Assembly (NCBI RefSeq): GCF_009857745.1 | Contig: NZ_WWEN01000003.1 | Location: forward strand, 1 to 64,000 | Source of the DNA: Thalassovita mangrovi | GTDB taxonomy: Bacteria; Pseudomonadota; Alphaproteobacteria; Rhodobacterales; Rhodobacteraceae | Length of the DNA: 64,000 nucleotides | Direction: 5' to 3' | In this document: piece after piece, positions 40,553 to 49,494 of the stretch | How the letters are laid out: every line of letters starts with the position of its first letter | Position numbering within the stretch: the first letter of the stretch is position 1 | Notes under the pieces: model-generated | Database searches by the model: none | What the model saw: only the letters and a program-made list of their open reading frames with translations | Told to the model about the DNA's origin: nothing | Translations under genes and position numbers: made by a program

Positions 40553-41592
40553 CCCAACCTTCCGACAAGGCGCTGGTGCCTTTCGTTTCCGTCGACAACA
40601 TGATGGCCTTGGTTAACGCCACCGGGATCGAGGCGATGCTGCGCGACCTGGCGGGGTATATCGAGGAAGACTTCAAACGCTGGCCCGAATTCGACAAGAC
40701 CCCGCGCGTCGCGTCCCATTCCGCCGACGGGGTGATCGAGCTGATGCCGACGGCGGATGCCGACAAATACGGCTTCAAATACGTCAACGGCCATCCGAAA
40801 AACATCCGCGACGGCTTTCAGACCGTCACCGCCTTCGGCGTGTTGTCGAGCGTCGCCAACGGCTATCCGCTGCTGGTCACGGAAATGACCGTGCTGACCG
40901 CCCTGCGCACCGCCGCGACCTCGGCGCTGGTGGGAAGCTACCTTGCGCCGAAAGGCGCGAAGGTAATGGCGATGATCGGCAACGGCGCGCAATGCGAATT
41001 CCAGGCGCTGGCCTTCAAGGCGATCTGCGGCATCGACACGGTGCGGCTGTACGATATCGACCCGGCGGCGACCGAAAAGGCCGTGCGCAACCTGGCGAAA
41101 AGCGGCCTGACCGTCATTCCCTGCCGGTCGGGCGAAGAGGCGATAGAGGGCGCCCAGATCATCACAACCTGCACCGCCGACAAGCAATACGCCACCATCC
41201 TGACCGACAACATGGTGGGCAGCGGCGTGCATATCAACGCAATCGGCGGCGACTGCCCGGGCAAGACGGAACTGCACCGCGATATCCTGCTGCGATCCGA
41301 CATCTTCGTGGAATACCCGCCCCAGACCCGGATCGAGGGCGAAATTCAGCAGCTCGACGACACCCACCCGGTGACCGAGCTGTGGCAAGTCATGCGCAAT
41401 GAGGCGGCGGGGCGGCGCGATCCGCGCCAGATCACCCTGTTCGACAGCGTCGGCTTCGCCATCGAGGATTTCAGCGCCCTGCGTTTCATCCATGACCGCA
41501 TCAGGGGCACGGCGTTTTTCGACCATCTGGACATGCTGGCCGACCCTGACGATCCGCGCGACCTGGTCGGCATGGTCAATCGCGCGGCTTGA
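40549..41592 (+). CDS. ornithine cyclodeaminase
   Basis: A 347-residue ornithine cyclodeaminase/mu-crystallin-family protein, which converts ornithine to proline and ammonia with NAD. The Rossmann motif is MAMIGNGAQCEFQALAF (about residues 141-157), and the catalytic Asp lies in INAIGGDCPGKTEL. It is coupled to arginase by a four-base overlap, completing a two-step arginine-to-proline route. Its last 17 bases overlap the 3' end of the convergent GT29-like gene. Confidence 0.93.
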   Translation: MTQPSDKALVPFVSVDNMMALVNATGIEAMLRDLAGYIEEDFKRWPEFDKTPRVASHSADGVIELMPTADADKYGFKYVNGHPKNIRDGFQTVTAFGVLSSVANGYPLLVTEMTVLTALRTAATSALVGSYLAPKGAKVMAMIGNGAQCEFQALAFKAICGIDTVRLYDIDPAATEKAVRNLAKSGLTVIPCRSGEEAIEGAQIITTCTADKQYATILTDNMVGSGVHINAIGGDCPGKTELHRDILLRSDIFVEYPPQTRIEGEIQQLDDTHPVTELWQVMRNEAAGRRDPRQITLFDSVGFAIEDFSALRFIHDRIRGTAFFDHLDMLADPDDPRDLVGMVNRAA

Positions 41593-42238
41593 TCACCTGC
41601 AGGCGCGGGTCGTCCTGCGCCATTTGCAGGATCAGATCGCGTTCGGCGTCGAAATCATGCGGCACGTCCTTGGCCGCGCGGCGGCCGGACAGCGACAGGC
41701 TGGAAAAGAAATCGAACCCGTGCAGGCGGATTTGCGCAAACGGCAAGGCGCAAAGCGCGGCCGTGGCGATCATGCCCGTCGAGGGCCGGCTGCCCAGCTT
41801 GCCCATCAGGTCCTGCGACAGGGCGGAGGGCGTCAGCACGAAACCGGGCCGCCGCGCCAGCGCGTAATCCAGCCGCTTGCGCTTGCTGCTGGCCCAGAAC
41901 ACGCGGGCCGGTGTCAGGTCGTCCAGCACTTCCTGCGGCAAGCGGACCGAGGTGAAAATCCAATCGGTGCGCGCGCCGTGGCTGGCGTCCGTTCGCCCCG
42001 GCGCCGTGTTCAGCCGCACCACGATATCGGCCGCGTCGATCTGCGCCCCCTGCTGCGTGTCCGCCAGCGCCCGCGCATTGCCCACCAGCGCCACGGATTT
42101 GCCCCGGACCTCATCGGCCAGCGCCGCGAACGGGGTCGCGAAAGCGGCCAGCGCGGCCTCATCCCCGGCGCGCTTGGCAAGCAGGAAACGAATCCGGTCC
42201 CAGAACGGAATCATCGGGCGGGGCGGGGTTTGGGACAT
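41576..42238 (-). CDS. GT29 (sialyltransferase) family-like protein
   Basis: A 220-residue protein with the sialyltransferase motif set of GT29: motif L as GKSVALVGNARALAD...DIVVRLN (residues about 47-76), motif S as RPSTGMIATAAL...IRLHGFDFF (about 151-178), and motif VS as H194-x4-E199 (HDFDAE). GT29 enzymes are best known from eukaryotes; bacterial homologues are rarer and mostly uncharacterised. The donor and acceptor are unknown. There is no signal peptide or membrane helix, so it would act in the cytoplasm. The ribosome binding site is weak and the start (42238) is the least certain point. Confidence 0.78.
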   Translation of the reverse strand: MSQTPPRPMIPFWDRIRFLLAKRAGDEAALAAFATPFAALADEVRGKSVALVGNARALADTQQGAQIDAADIVVRLNTAPGRTDASHGARTDWIFTSVRLPQEVLDDLTPARVFWASSKRKRLDYALARRPGFVLTPSALSQDLMGKLGSRPSTGMIATAALCALPFAQIRLHGFDFFSSLSLSGRRAAKDVPHDFDAERDLILQMAQDDPRLQVIKPRD

Positions 42239-42339
42239 CTGGCAACCGGCAGTCTTCAAGGCCCTAAGGGGCGGGGAGCAAAGCCCCGCGACATTGCCCT
42301 ATCCGGGGGCCGAGGAAAACCCGTGATCTGGCCCCGCGA

Positions 42340-45300
42340 TCAAAGGATACCGGTTTCGGCCACCACGCGCCGCACCTCATCCGCCGCCTTTTCGCGCACC
42401 GGGCCATAGCCGCGAATTTCCATCGGGGCGGCCAGCACCTGCTGCACCCGGTCATGGGTATCGACACGGTAAGCGGCGGGGATGCGATCCAGCGCCTCCT
42501 CGAACCAAGCCAGCAAGTCGCGATCCAGCTTGCGGTCGGCGGTGCGTCCGAACGGATCGAAAGCGGTGCCGCGCAGGCGTTTCATCCGGGCCATTCCCTT
42601 CAGCACCGGCGTCATCCACGCGCCGAAACTGCGCTTGACCGGGCGGCCGCGCGCATCCTTTGCCCCGGGCAGGAAGGGCGGCGCGAAGTGGTACTGAACC
42701 TTGTAATCGCCCTGGAATTCCCCGGCCAGTTGCGCAGCGAAGTCCGGCTGCGTCATCAGCCGGGCGACTTCGTATTCGTCCTTGTAGGCCATCAGCTTGA
42801 ACAGCGATTGCGCCGCCTGCGCGATCAGATCATCGGGCAGATGTGGCCGCAACGCGCCGATCCGGTTACGGAAACGCTGCGCGTAGGCGGCATCCTGATA
42901 ATCGGTCAGGAAGGCCGCGCGGCGGTCGATAACGGTTTCCAGGTCCTGCGCGGCCGGTTCTTCTTGCTTCAGCATCGTTGCCAGAAGCGAAGGCTCGGCG
43001 GCATAAATCCGACCCAGGTCAAAGGCCAGCGCGTTCTTTTCCACCGCCACGCCATTCAGCAGGATCGCCTGTTTCATCGCCAGTTCCGACACCGGCACCA
43101 GCCCCCTCTGCCAGGCCGCGCCGAGCAGGATGATATTGGCGAACACGCTGTCGCCCATCAGCTGTTCCGACATCCGGTTGGCATCCATCGACAGCACGTT
43201 GTCATCGCCCACGGTCGCCCGCACCAGCGCTTCGCGCTCGTCGATCTTCAGCTGTGCATCGCGGTGCAGCACCAGATCGCCGGTGGGCATTTCCGCGATA
43301 TTCAGCACCGTACGGGTGCCTTTTCGGTAATGCACCGACGCCTTGGGCGCAGAGGCCACCACTGCGTCGCAACCGATCAAGGCGTCGGCCGATCCTTCCT
43401 CGATCCGCACCTGGTTGATCGCATCGGGGCTGTCGCCCAGCCGGACGTAACCGATCACCGTGCCGAATTTCTGCGCGAAGCCGGTGAAGTCCAGAACGCT
43501 GGCGCCCTTGCCCTCCAGATGCGCGGCCATGGTGATCAGCGCACCGACGGTCACGACACCAGTGCCGCCCACGCCCGCGACCAGCAGGTCGAAGGGGGTG
43601 GTGAGATCGGGCAGTTCGGGCTTAGGCAGCCCTGCCAGATGCGCGGCGACATCCAGGTCGACCGGTTTGCGCTTGCGCCTCTCAGCCCCTTCCAGCGTGA
43701 CGAAGCTGGGGCAGAAGCCGTTGAGGCAGGAAAAATCCTTGTTGCAGCTCGACAGGTTGATTTTGCGCTTGCGGCCGAATTCGGTTTCCTTCGGCTCCAC
43801 GCTCAGGCAGTTGCTTTCCACCGAACAATCGCCGCAGCCTTCGCAGACCAGATCGTTGATGAAGGCGAACCGCTTGGGGTCCTCCATCTTGCCGCGCTTG
43901 CGGCGTCGGCGCTTTTCGGTGGCGCAGGTCTGTTCGTAGATCAGGACCGAAACGCCCTCGATCTCGCGCAGCTCGCGCTGCAGCCGGTCCATGTCTTCGC
44001 GCGGATGGAAGGTGGTGCCGGGCGGGAAATCGGCCGCGTCGAACTTGCCGATATCGTCCGAGGCCAGCGCGATCCGCTCCACCCCTTCGGCGCGGCAGGT
44101 CTGGGCGATGCCCTGCACCGAAACCGGCCCGTCCACCGGCTGCCCGCCGGTCATCGCCACCGCGTCGTTGAACAGGATCTTGTAGGTGATGTTGGTGCCC
44201 GCCGCGACCGCCTGCCGGATCGCCAGCGATCCGGAATGGTACCAGGTGCCCTCGCCCAGGTTCTGGAAGATATGCCCTTGGCCGGTGAATTTCGACGCCG
44301 CCACCCAAGGCACGCCCTCGCCGCCCATCTGGGCGTAACCGATCGTGTTGCGGTCCATCCAGCTTGCCATCACGTGGCAGCCGATCCCCGAGGCGGCGAT
44401 GCTGCCCTCGGGCACCTTGGTCGAGGTGTTGTGCGGACAGCCCGAGCAGAAATAGGGCGTGCGGGTGGCGCCGGGCACCTGCAGAACGGGCGGTTTCACC
44501 GCGATCAGCTTGCGGGCCTTTTCCACCAGCCCTTCCTCGGGGAAGAACCGGTCGAGCCGTTCGGCCACCACGCCGACCAGCTTCAGCGGGCTCAACTCAC
44601 CGGTCCAGGGCAGCAGCGGATCGCCCGCCGCACGGTGCTTGCCGACCATCTTTTCCGGCTTGTCGCCCGGCCAGTCATAGAAATATTCCTTGAACTGGCT
44701 TTCGATGATGCCGCGCTTTTCCTCGACCACCAGCACTTCGCGCTTGCCGCGCACGAAGGACAGCGCATCGCGCCGCGCCAAGGGCCAGACCATGCCGACC
44801 TTGTAGATATCGACACCCAATTGGCGGCATTTTTCCTCGTCCAGCCCCAGAAGGCGCAGCGCCTCCATCAGGTCCAGATGCGCCTTGCCCGCGGTGACGA
44901 TGCCGAATTTGGCGTCCTCGATATCATAGATGCGCTTGTCGATCGGGTTGGCTTCAACGAAGGCTTCCACCGCCGCCAGCTTATGGGTCAGCCGGGTTTC
45001 GATTTCCGGGCTGGGCAGGTCGGCGGTACGCACATGCAACCCGCCCGGGGGCGCGGTGAAATCGGGCTGCACGAAGGCGCGGTCGGGCTGCAATTCGACC
45101 GATGAACCGCTTTCGACGGTTTCGGAAATCGCCTTGAACCCGACCCAGGTGCCGGAAAACCGCGACAGGGCGTAGCCGTATTCGCCGAAACTCAGGTATT
45201 CGGCGACCGAGGCCGGGGCCAGCGTCGGCATGAACCAGGCCATGAAGGCGACGTCGGACTGGTGCGGCATCGAGGATGACACGCAGCCGTGGTCGTCGCC

Positions 45301-45747
45301 CGCAACCACCAGAACCCCGCCATTCGGGGCGGAGCCATAGGCGTTGCCATGCTTCAGCGCGTCGCCCGACCGATCGACCCCCGGCCCCTTGCCGTACCAC
45401 ATGGAAAAGACGCCATCGACTTCGCAGGACGGGTTGAGCGACGCCTGCTGCGCGCCCAGAACGGCGGTAGCGCCCAGGTCTTCGTTCACCGCCGGCAGGA
45501 ATTCGATCCGATCCTGCTTCAGCTTGTCCCGGCTGCGCCACATTTCCAGGTCGAACCCGCCCAAGGGCGAGCCGCGATAGCCCGACACGAACCCGGCGGT
45601 GTTGCGCCCCGCGTCGCGGTCGCGGCGCGCCTGGTCGAACAGCACCCGGACAAGGGCCTGGGTGCCGGTCAGGAACACCCGCCCGGCGGGCCGGTCGTAA
45701 CGGTCGGAAAGCTGATAGGTGTCGAAGGCGCGGGGCTGTTGGGTCAC
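42340..45747 (-). CDS. fused indolepyruvate ferredoxin oxidoreductase
   Basis: A 1135-residue protein joining the alpha (thiamine-diphosphate) and beta/gamma parts of indolepyruvate:ferredoxin oxidoreductase. The N-terminal half is the pyrimidine-binding/TPP domain region (GFVSGYRGSPLGGFDLE; GSLAIRQAVAAGTNITYKILFNDAVAMTGGQP), then a ferredoxin-like segment with CEGCGDCSVESNC and CNKDFSC cysteine sets for [4Fe-4S] clusters, then the gamma-type domain (LLVAGVGGTGVVTVG). It oxidatively decarboxylates aryl pyruvates from aromatic amino acids to acyl-CoA. The start is GTG with AGAGG upstream. A divergent Lrp gene probably regulates it. Confidence 0.93.
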   Translation of the reverse strand: MTQQPRAFDTYQLSDRYDRPAGRVFLTGTQALVRVLFDQARRDRDAGRNTAGFVSGYRGSPLGGFDLEMWRSRDKLKQDRIEFLPAVNEDLGATAVLGAQQASLNPSCEVDGVFSMWYGKGPGVDRSGDALKHGNAYGSAPNGGVLVVAGDDHGCVSSSMPHQSDVAFMAWFMPTLAPASVAEYLSFGEYGYALSRFSGTWVGFKAISETVESGSSVELQPDRAFVQPDFTAPPGGLHVRTADLPSPEIETRLTHKLAAVEAFVEANPIDKRIYDIEDAKFGIVTAGKAHLDLMEALRLLGLDEEKCRQLGVDIYKVGMVWPLARRDALSFVRGKREVLVVEEKRGIIESQFKEYFYDWPGDKPEKMVGKHRAAGDPLLPWTGELSPLKLVGVVAERLDRFFPEEGLVEKARKLIAVKPPVLQVPGATRTPYFCSGCPHNTSTKVPEGSIAASGIGCHVMASWMDRNTIGYAQMGGEGVPWVAASKFTGQGHIFQNLGEGTWYHSGSLAIRQAVAAGTNITYKILFNDAVAMTGGQPVDGPVSVQGIAQTCRAEGVERIALASDDIGKFDAADFPPGTTFHPREDMDRLQRELREIEGVSVLIYEQTCATEKRRRRKRGKMEDPKRFAFINDLVCEGCGDCSVESNCLSVEPKETEFGRKRKINLSSCNKDFSCLNGFCPSFVTLEGAERRKRKPVDLDVAAHLAGLPKPELPDLTTPFDLLVAGVGGTGVVTVGALITMAAHLEGKGASVLDFTGFAQKFGTVIGYVRLGDSPDAINQVRIEEGSADALIGCDAVVASAPKASVHYRKGTRTVLNIAEMPTGDLVLHRDAQLKIDEREALVRATVGDDNVLSMDANRMSEQLMGDSVFANIILLGAAWQRGLVPVSELAMKQAILLNGVAVEKNALAFDLGRIYAAEPSLLATMLKQEEPAAQDLETVIDRRAAFLTDYQDAAYAQRFRNRIGALRPHLPDDLIAQAAQSLFKLMAYKDEYEVARLMTQPDFAAQLAGEFQGDYKVQYHFAPPFLPGAKDARGRPVKRSFGAWMTPVLKGMARMKRLRGTAFDPFGRTADRKLDRDLLAWFEEALDRIPAAYRVDTHDRVQQVLAAPMEIRGYGPVREKAADEVRRVVAETGIL

Positions 45748-45876
45748 GGCGGAATCCTCTTTTTTGGAAGATTTACCTGAGAAGCGCCGGAAAATTTGGT
45801 CAATATACTGGGCGTTTTGCGATTATTGTGGTAATTATTTTCACTAACGGATCACATACGAACTGAAATTTCGCCC

Positions 45877-46341
45877 ATGCTGCCTGAGACCGATCAGAAA
45901 ATCCTGCGACTGCTGAAGCGCGACAGCCGCATTTCCAACGCCGATCTGGCCGACCAGGTGGGGCTGTCGCCGTCCTCCTGCTGGCGACGGGTGCGCGCAC
46001 TGGAGGAAAGCGGCGCGATCCGCAATTACAGCGTGGTGCTGGACGACGAAAAGATCGGGCTAGGCTTCCAGGCCATCGTGCATGTCCACCTGACCCGGCA
46101 CGATCCGGAAAAGCTGCAGCAATTCATCAGCGCCATCGGCAACAAGGAAGAGGTGCGCGATTGCTATGCCACCACCGGGGAATCGGATTATCACCTGTTC
46201 GTCAGCTGCCGCGACCTGAACGCCTATAACCGGTTCCTGGAAGAGTTCCTGTTCCGCCTGCCCGCCGTCGCCAGCGCGCAAAGCAACGTGGTGCTGCGTT
46301 CGCTGAAACATCAGGGCGTGACGGCGGCGCGCCACGCCTGA
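45877..46341 (+). CDS. Lrp/AsnC-family regulator (oxidoreductase side)
   Basis: A 154-residue Lrp/AsnC regulator. The N-terminal HTH runs over LPETDQKILRLLKRDSRISNADLADQVGLSPSSCWRRVRALEE (residues about 2-44), with the RAM domain from about 70, including the CYATTGESDYHLFV motif. It is divergent from the 1135-residue indolepyruvate oxidoreductase across 129 bases and probably controls it in response to aromatic or branched amino acids. Confidence 0.92.
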   Translation: MLPETDQKILRLLKRDSRISNADLADQVGLSPSSCWRRVRALEESGAIRNYSVVLDDEKIGLGFQAIVHVHLTRHDPEKLQQFISAIGNKEEVRDCYATTGESDYHLFVSCRDLNAYNRFLEEFLFRLPAVASAQSNVVLRSLKHQGVTAARHA

Positions 46342-46358
46342 CCCGGATCAGGCCCGCA

Positions 46359-49070
46359 TCAGGACGGAACGCGCGTATCGCTCGTGTCTGCCGGGTCGGC
46401 GATATACCAGTCCTCAAGGATCGCCTTCAGGTCATCGAGCTTGACCGGCTTGGTCAGGATGCCGTCCATCCCGGCCGCGAAACAGACCGACGGCTCTTCC
46501 TTCAGGGCGTTCGCGGTCACAGCGATGATCGGGGTCTTCGCCCGCCCGGTTCCGGCTTCCTTTTCGCGGATCGCGGCGGTCATCGCATAGCCGTCCATTT
46601 CGGGCATGTGGCAATCGGACAGGATCAGCCCGTATTGCCCCGCCTGCCATTTTTCCAACCCTTCCTTGCCATTCCCGGCAAGATCGCAGGCATAGCCCAG
46701 CATCTGCAACTGGCGGGTCAGAACATCCTGGTTGATCCGGTTGTCTTCGCAGATCAGCACAGGCAGCTCCCCGGTCTGCGCCGGCGCATCGGTTCCGGCC
46801 TGTTTGCCGGGCGCTTCGGGGCGGCTGCTTTGCCCCTGGCGCAACGCCTGAATACCGTTGAGGATATCGCCGAAATGCACCGGCAGGCGGTGGGACACAT
46901 AGATCCCCGGGCTGACCATCCCCTTGGCGGTGCTGCGGCTGGGATCGAGAACAAGAACCTTCGTCCCCCGGCCCAGCCCGCGAATGTCTTCCAGCAGCGC
47001 GTCGTTTTCGCCTTCCGAAAAGCTGCCCAGCAGGACGATCGGGTCATCTTCGGCCTGCGCGACCGAGGACAGCAGTTCCCGCCGATCCAGGATCCTTTCG
47101 AAACTCGCCCCGTGGGCCGGGAAGAACTTCGGGAAACAGTCGCTTTTGTCCGGAATCTCGACAAAGCCCAGCAACCGGGCACCGCCCAGATCGTCCCTGG
47201 CCTCCTGCCTCTCCGCCGTTTTGAGCGGCAGATTGACGGTGAATTCGGACCCTTTGCCCAGGGTGCTTTCGACATCGATACTGCCACCCATCATCGCCAC
47301 CAGACGGTTGGAGATCTTCAGCCCAAGCCCGGTGCCGCCGAATTGGCGCGCGGTGGATGTGTCGGCCTGCTGAAAGGCGGTAAACAGCCCGTCAATCGTT
47401 TGCTGCGACATGCCGATACCGTTGTCGACGACATGCAAGCGGATCGCGCCGCAGTCATCCAGATCGGCATAGACTTCCACCATCCCGGCATGACCATCCG
47501 CCCGTTTCGAAAACTTGACCGCATTGCCGACGAGGTTGAGGATGATCTGGCGCAACCGGACCGGATCGCCGATCACGAAGCGCGGCACCCGCGGATTGCA
47601 GTAATTCAACAGCTTCACGTTTCCGGCGCGCGCCGTCGTCGAAAAGGTTTCGATGGATCGCTCGACCAGCTGAAGCAGATCGAGCTCCACTTCTTCCAGG
47701 TCGAGCTTTCCGGCCTCGATCTTTGACACATCGAGGATATCGTCGATCACCCGCAGCAGGTGGTCGGCGGATTCGTTGATGGTTTCCAGCAACCGGCGCT
47801 GGCCGTCGGTCAGATCCGTCGAGGACAGGATTTCCACCAATCCCACCACGCCGTTCATCGGGGTGCGGATTTCGTGGCTCATATGCGCCAGGAAGGAACT
47901 CTTGGCCTTGCTGCCCTCTTCCGCCCTCTGGGTCTGGACTTCCAGTTCGCGGGTCCGTTCCGCGATCTTTTCCTCCAGCCCGACATTGAGCTGGCGCAGC
48001 TTTTCCGCCGTTTCGCCGAACGCATTGAGCGCCCGGGCCATATCGCCGATTTCGTTCTGCATATCGAGATGCGGAATGGCGATGCCGGTTTCCCCCTTGG
48101 CCATCCGGCGCGAAATGTCGGAAATATTCCTGATTTGCCGCGACAGGCGTTTGCCCAAGAAAAGCCCGGACAGGATCGATCCGGCCGCCACGAACAGCAG
48201 CGCGGCGACGATGATGGTCACCATCTGGCCGCTGATCCTGTCATATTCGAACCGGGCGTCCTCGACCCGGTACAGGGCATCCGCGCGCAGTTCCTCCATC
48301 AGATCGCCCAGGCCGTGATAGAGCTTTTCCGAACTGCGCCGCAGACTCACCAGCGAGGCATTCACCGCGTTGAGCGCCTCAAGCTGGGAGAAATACAGCC
48401 GTGACAGCGTTTCAATCTCGGAAACCTGACTGTCCGGAAGCGATGCATTTTGCAACTCCGCCCTGACCGGGGCCAGGAATTCGGAGGCATCGACATTCGC
48501 CAACCCGCCACTCGTAGCGGCCTCCATATCCCGCGGTTCCGGCCACTGTTCGAGCATCACCATGTAAGCGGCCAGGGATACCGTCTTCAGCCTCTCGGCA
48601 ATCTCCGACCGGGTCGTTTCGATTTCTCCCAGAAGTCCCTGGGCGTTGCCCAACCCGAGGCGGGTGATCTTTTGCAGTTGGCTGTCGACTATCCGCTGGT
48701 AAAGGCCGATCTGCTTCAGCCCTTCTTCCATGATCGAACGCCGTTCATCGTTACTCACGACGGAGGCCGCGACGGTCAGATGTGCAAGGGCGTTTTCGAA
48801 CAGGGCCTCCATCCTTTGCCGGTCCGGTTCGAGATCGGCCAGCCCCCCGTTGAACCGGCTTGCCAGAATGCGCGTTTCCAGCCGCCTGATTTCATTGCTC
48901 GAAAGATAGATCGTCGTGACGTGGGAAAGGATTTCTTCCTCATAGGCACGGACGGAATTGACCCGGCCCAGCATCGAAACGGCATCGAAGAAGAACGCAC
49001 CGACCAGCGTCAGGGCGCTGACCGTAATCCCAACCAGGAGGCCAAGTTGCGAAGAAACCTTCAACCCCAC
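46359..49070 (-). CDS. hybrid sensor histidine kinase/response regulator
   Basis: A 903-residue hybrid kinase. TM1 is at residues about 7-28 and TM2 at about 283-305, flanking a large helical periplasmic sensor; a HAMP domain follows (about 307-360), then a coiled coil, HisKA with H399 in FLAHMSHEIRTPMNG, HATPase (DPVRLRQIILNLVGNAVKFSK; GGTGLGLKISNRLV), a degenerate receiver-like stretch around 630-750, and a C-terminal receiver (about 775-885) with LILSDCHMPEMDG. GTG at 49070 is the best start. It is divergent from the RND efflux operon and may regulate it, but no signal is known. Confidence 0.93.
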   Translation of the reverse strand: MGLKVSSQLGLLVGITVSALTLVGAFFFDAVSMLGRVNSVRAYEEEILSHVTTIYLSSNEIRRLETRILASRFNGGLADLEPDRQRMEALFENALAHLTVAASVVSNDERRSIMEEGLKQIGLYQRIVDSQLQKITRLGLGNAQGLLGEIETTRSEIAERLKTVSLAAYMVMLEQWPEPRDMEAATSGGLANVDASEFLAPVRAELQNASLPDSQVSEIETLSRLYFSQLEALNAVNASLVSLRRSSEKLYHGLGDLMEELRADALYRVEDARFEYDRISGQMVTIIVAALLFVAAGSILSGLFLGKRLSRQIRNISDISRRMAKGETGIAIPHLDMQNEIGDMARALNAFGETAEKLRQLNVGLEEKIAERTRELEVQTQRAEEGSKAKSSFLAHMSHEIRTPMNGVVGLVEILSSTDLTDGQRRLLETINESADHLLRVIDDILDVSKIEAGKLDLEEVELDLLQLVERSIETFSTTARAGNVKLLNYCNPRVPRFVIGDPVRLRQIILNLVGNAVKFSKRADGHAGMVEVYADLDDCGAIRLHVVDNGIGMSQQTIDGLFTAFQQADTSTARQFGGTGLGLKISNRLVAMMGGSIDVESTLGKGSEFTVNLPLKTAERQEARDDLGGARLLGFVEIPDKSDCFPKFFPAHGASFERILDRRELLSSVAQAEDDPIVLLGSFSEGENDALLEDIRGLGRGTKVLVLDPSRSTAKGMVSPGIYVSHRLPVHFGDILNGIQALRQGQSSRPEAPGKQAGTDAPAQTGELPVLICEDNRINQDVLTRQLQMLGYACDLAGNGKEGLEKWQAGQYGLILSDCHMPEMDGYAMTAAIREKEAGTGRAKTPIIAVTANALKEEPSVCFAAGMDGILTKPVKLDDLKAILEDWYIADPADTSDTRVPS

Positions 49071-49494
49071 GGTTCATCTATTCCTTTTTTCCACAACAAG
49101 GCCAATCTTGAAATTCATAAATAGCAATAGCCGCAACCCTAGAGGGAACGCTTTCGTCTGCAATAGCATCAATATGCTTCCCTCGGGAAAGATTCTTTCA
49201 ACGCCTGTTTTTTGACCCAACAGATCACGCCAATGTAAAACATCCGCCCCGGCGCTCATGCTCAAACGGCAAAAAACGACGCTTTTATAGGCCACTTGAC
49301 GCTCAGGCATCCGGATGGGGCCGTCTGCCTGCCGCGAAACAGCGGCCGGAGGCCCCCGGGGACAGGCCGCAAAGACAGCCAACGCGCCGACGAACGGTGC
49401 TATGATCGCGCCGGACGGCGGCCGCCGCCAGCATTATTGACGCCAATGTCATTATGACATATTCGCCATTTCGACCAAGCCAATTGGAGGTTTC
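49071..49494. other. intergenic region between kinase and RND operon
   Basis: A 424-base gap between divergent genes. The half near the kinase is AT-rich; the half near the efflux genes holds the predicted promoter and TetR operator. No further gene or RNA is recognised. Confidence 0.6.
49437..49465 (+). promoter_or_regulatory. predicted RND operon promoter with operator
   Basis: TTGACG (49437-49442) and TATTCG (49460-49465) are separated by 17 bases. Exactly in the spacer lies a perfect 15-base palindrome, ATGTCAT-T-ATGACAT (49446-49460), so a bound dimer would prevent RNA polymerase from using this promoter. It lies 35 bases before the first adaptor's start. The operon's own TetR is the obvious candidate ligand. 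Confidence 0.7.

Noticed and set aside
42454-45105. An 883-residue open frame opposite the indolepyruvate oxidoreductase
   Set aside because: Antisense shadow of a real gene with skewed His/Arg/Gln-rich composition and no recognisable domain.
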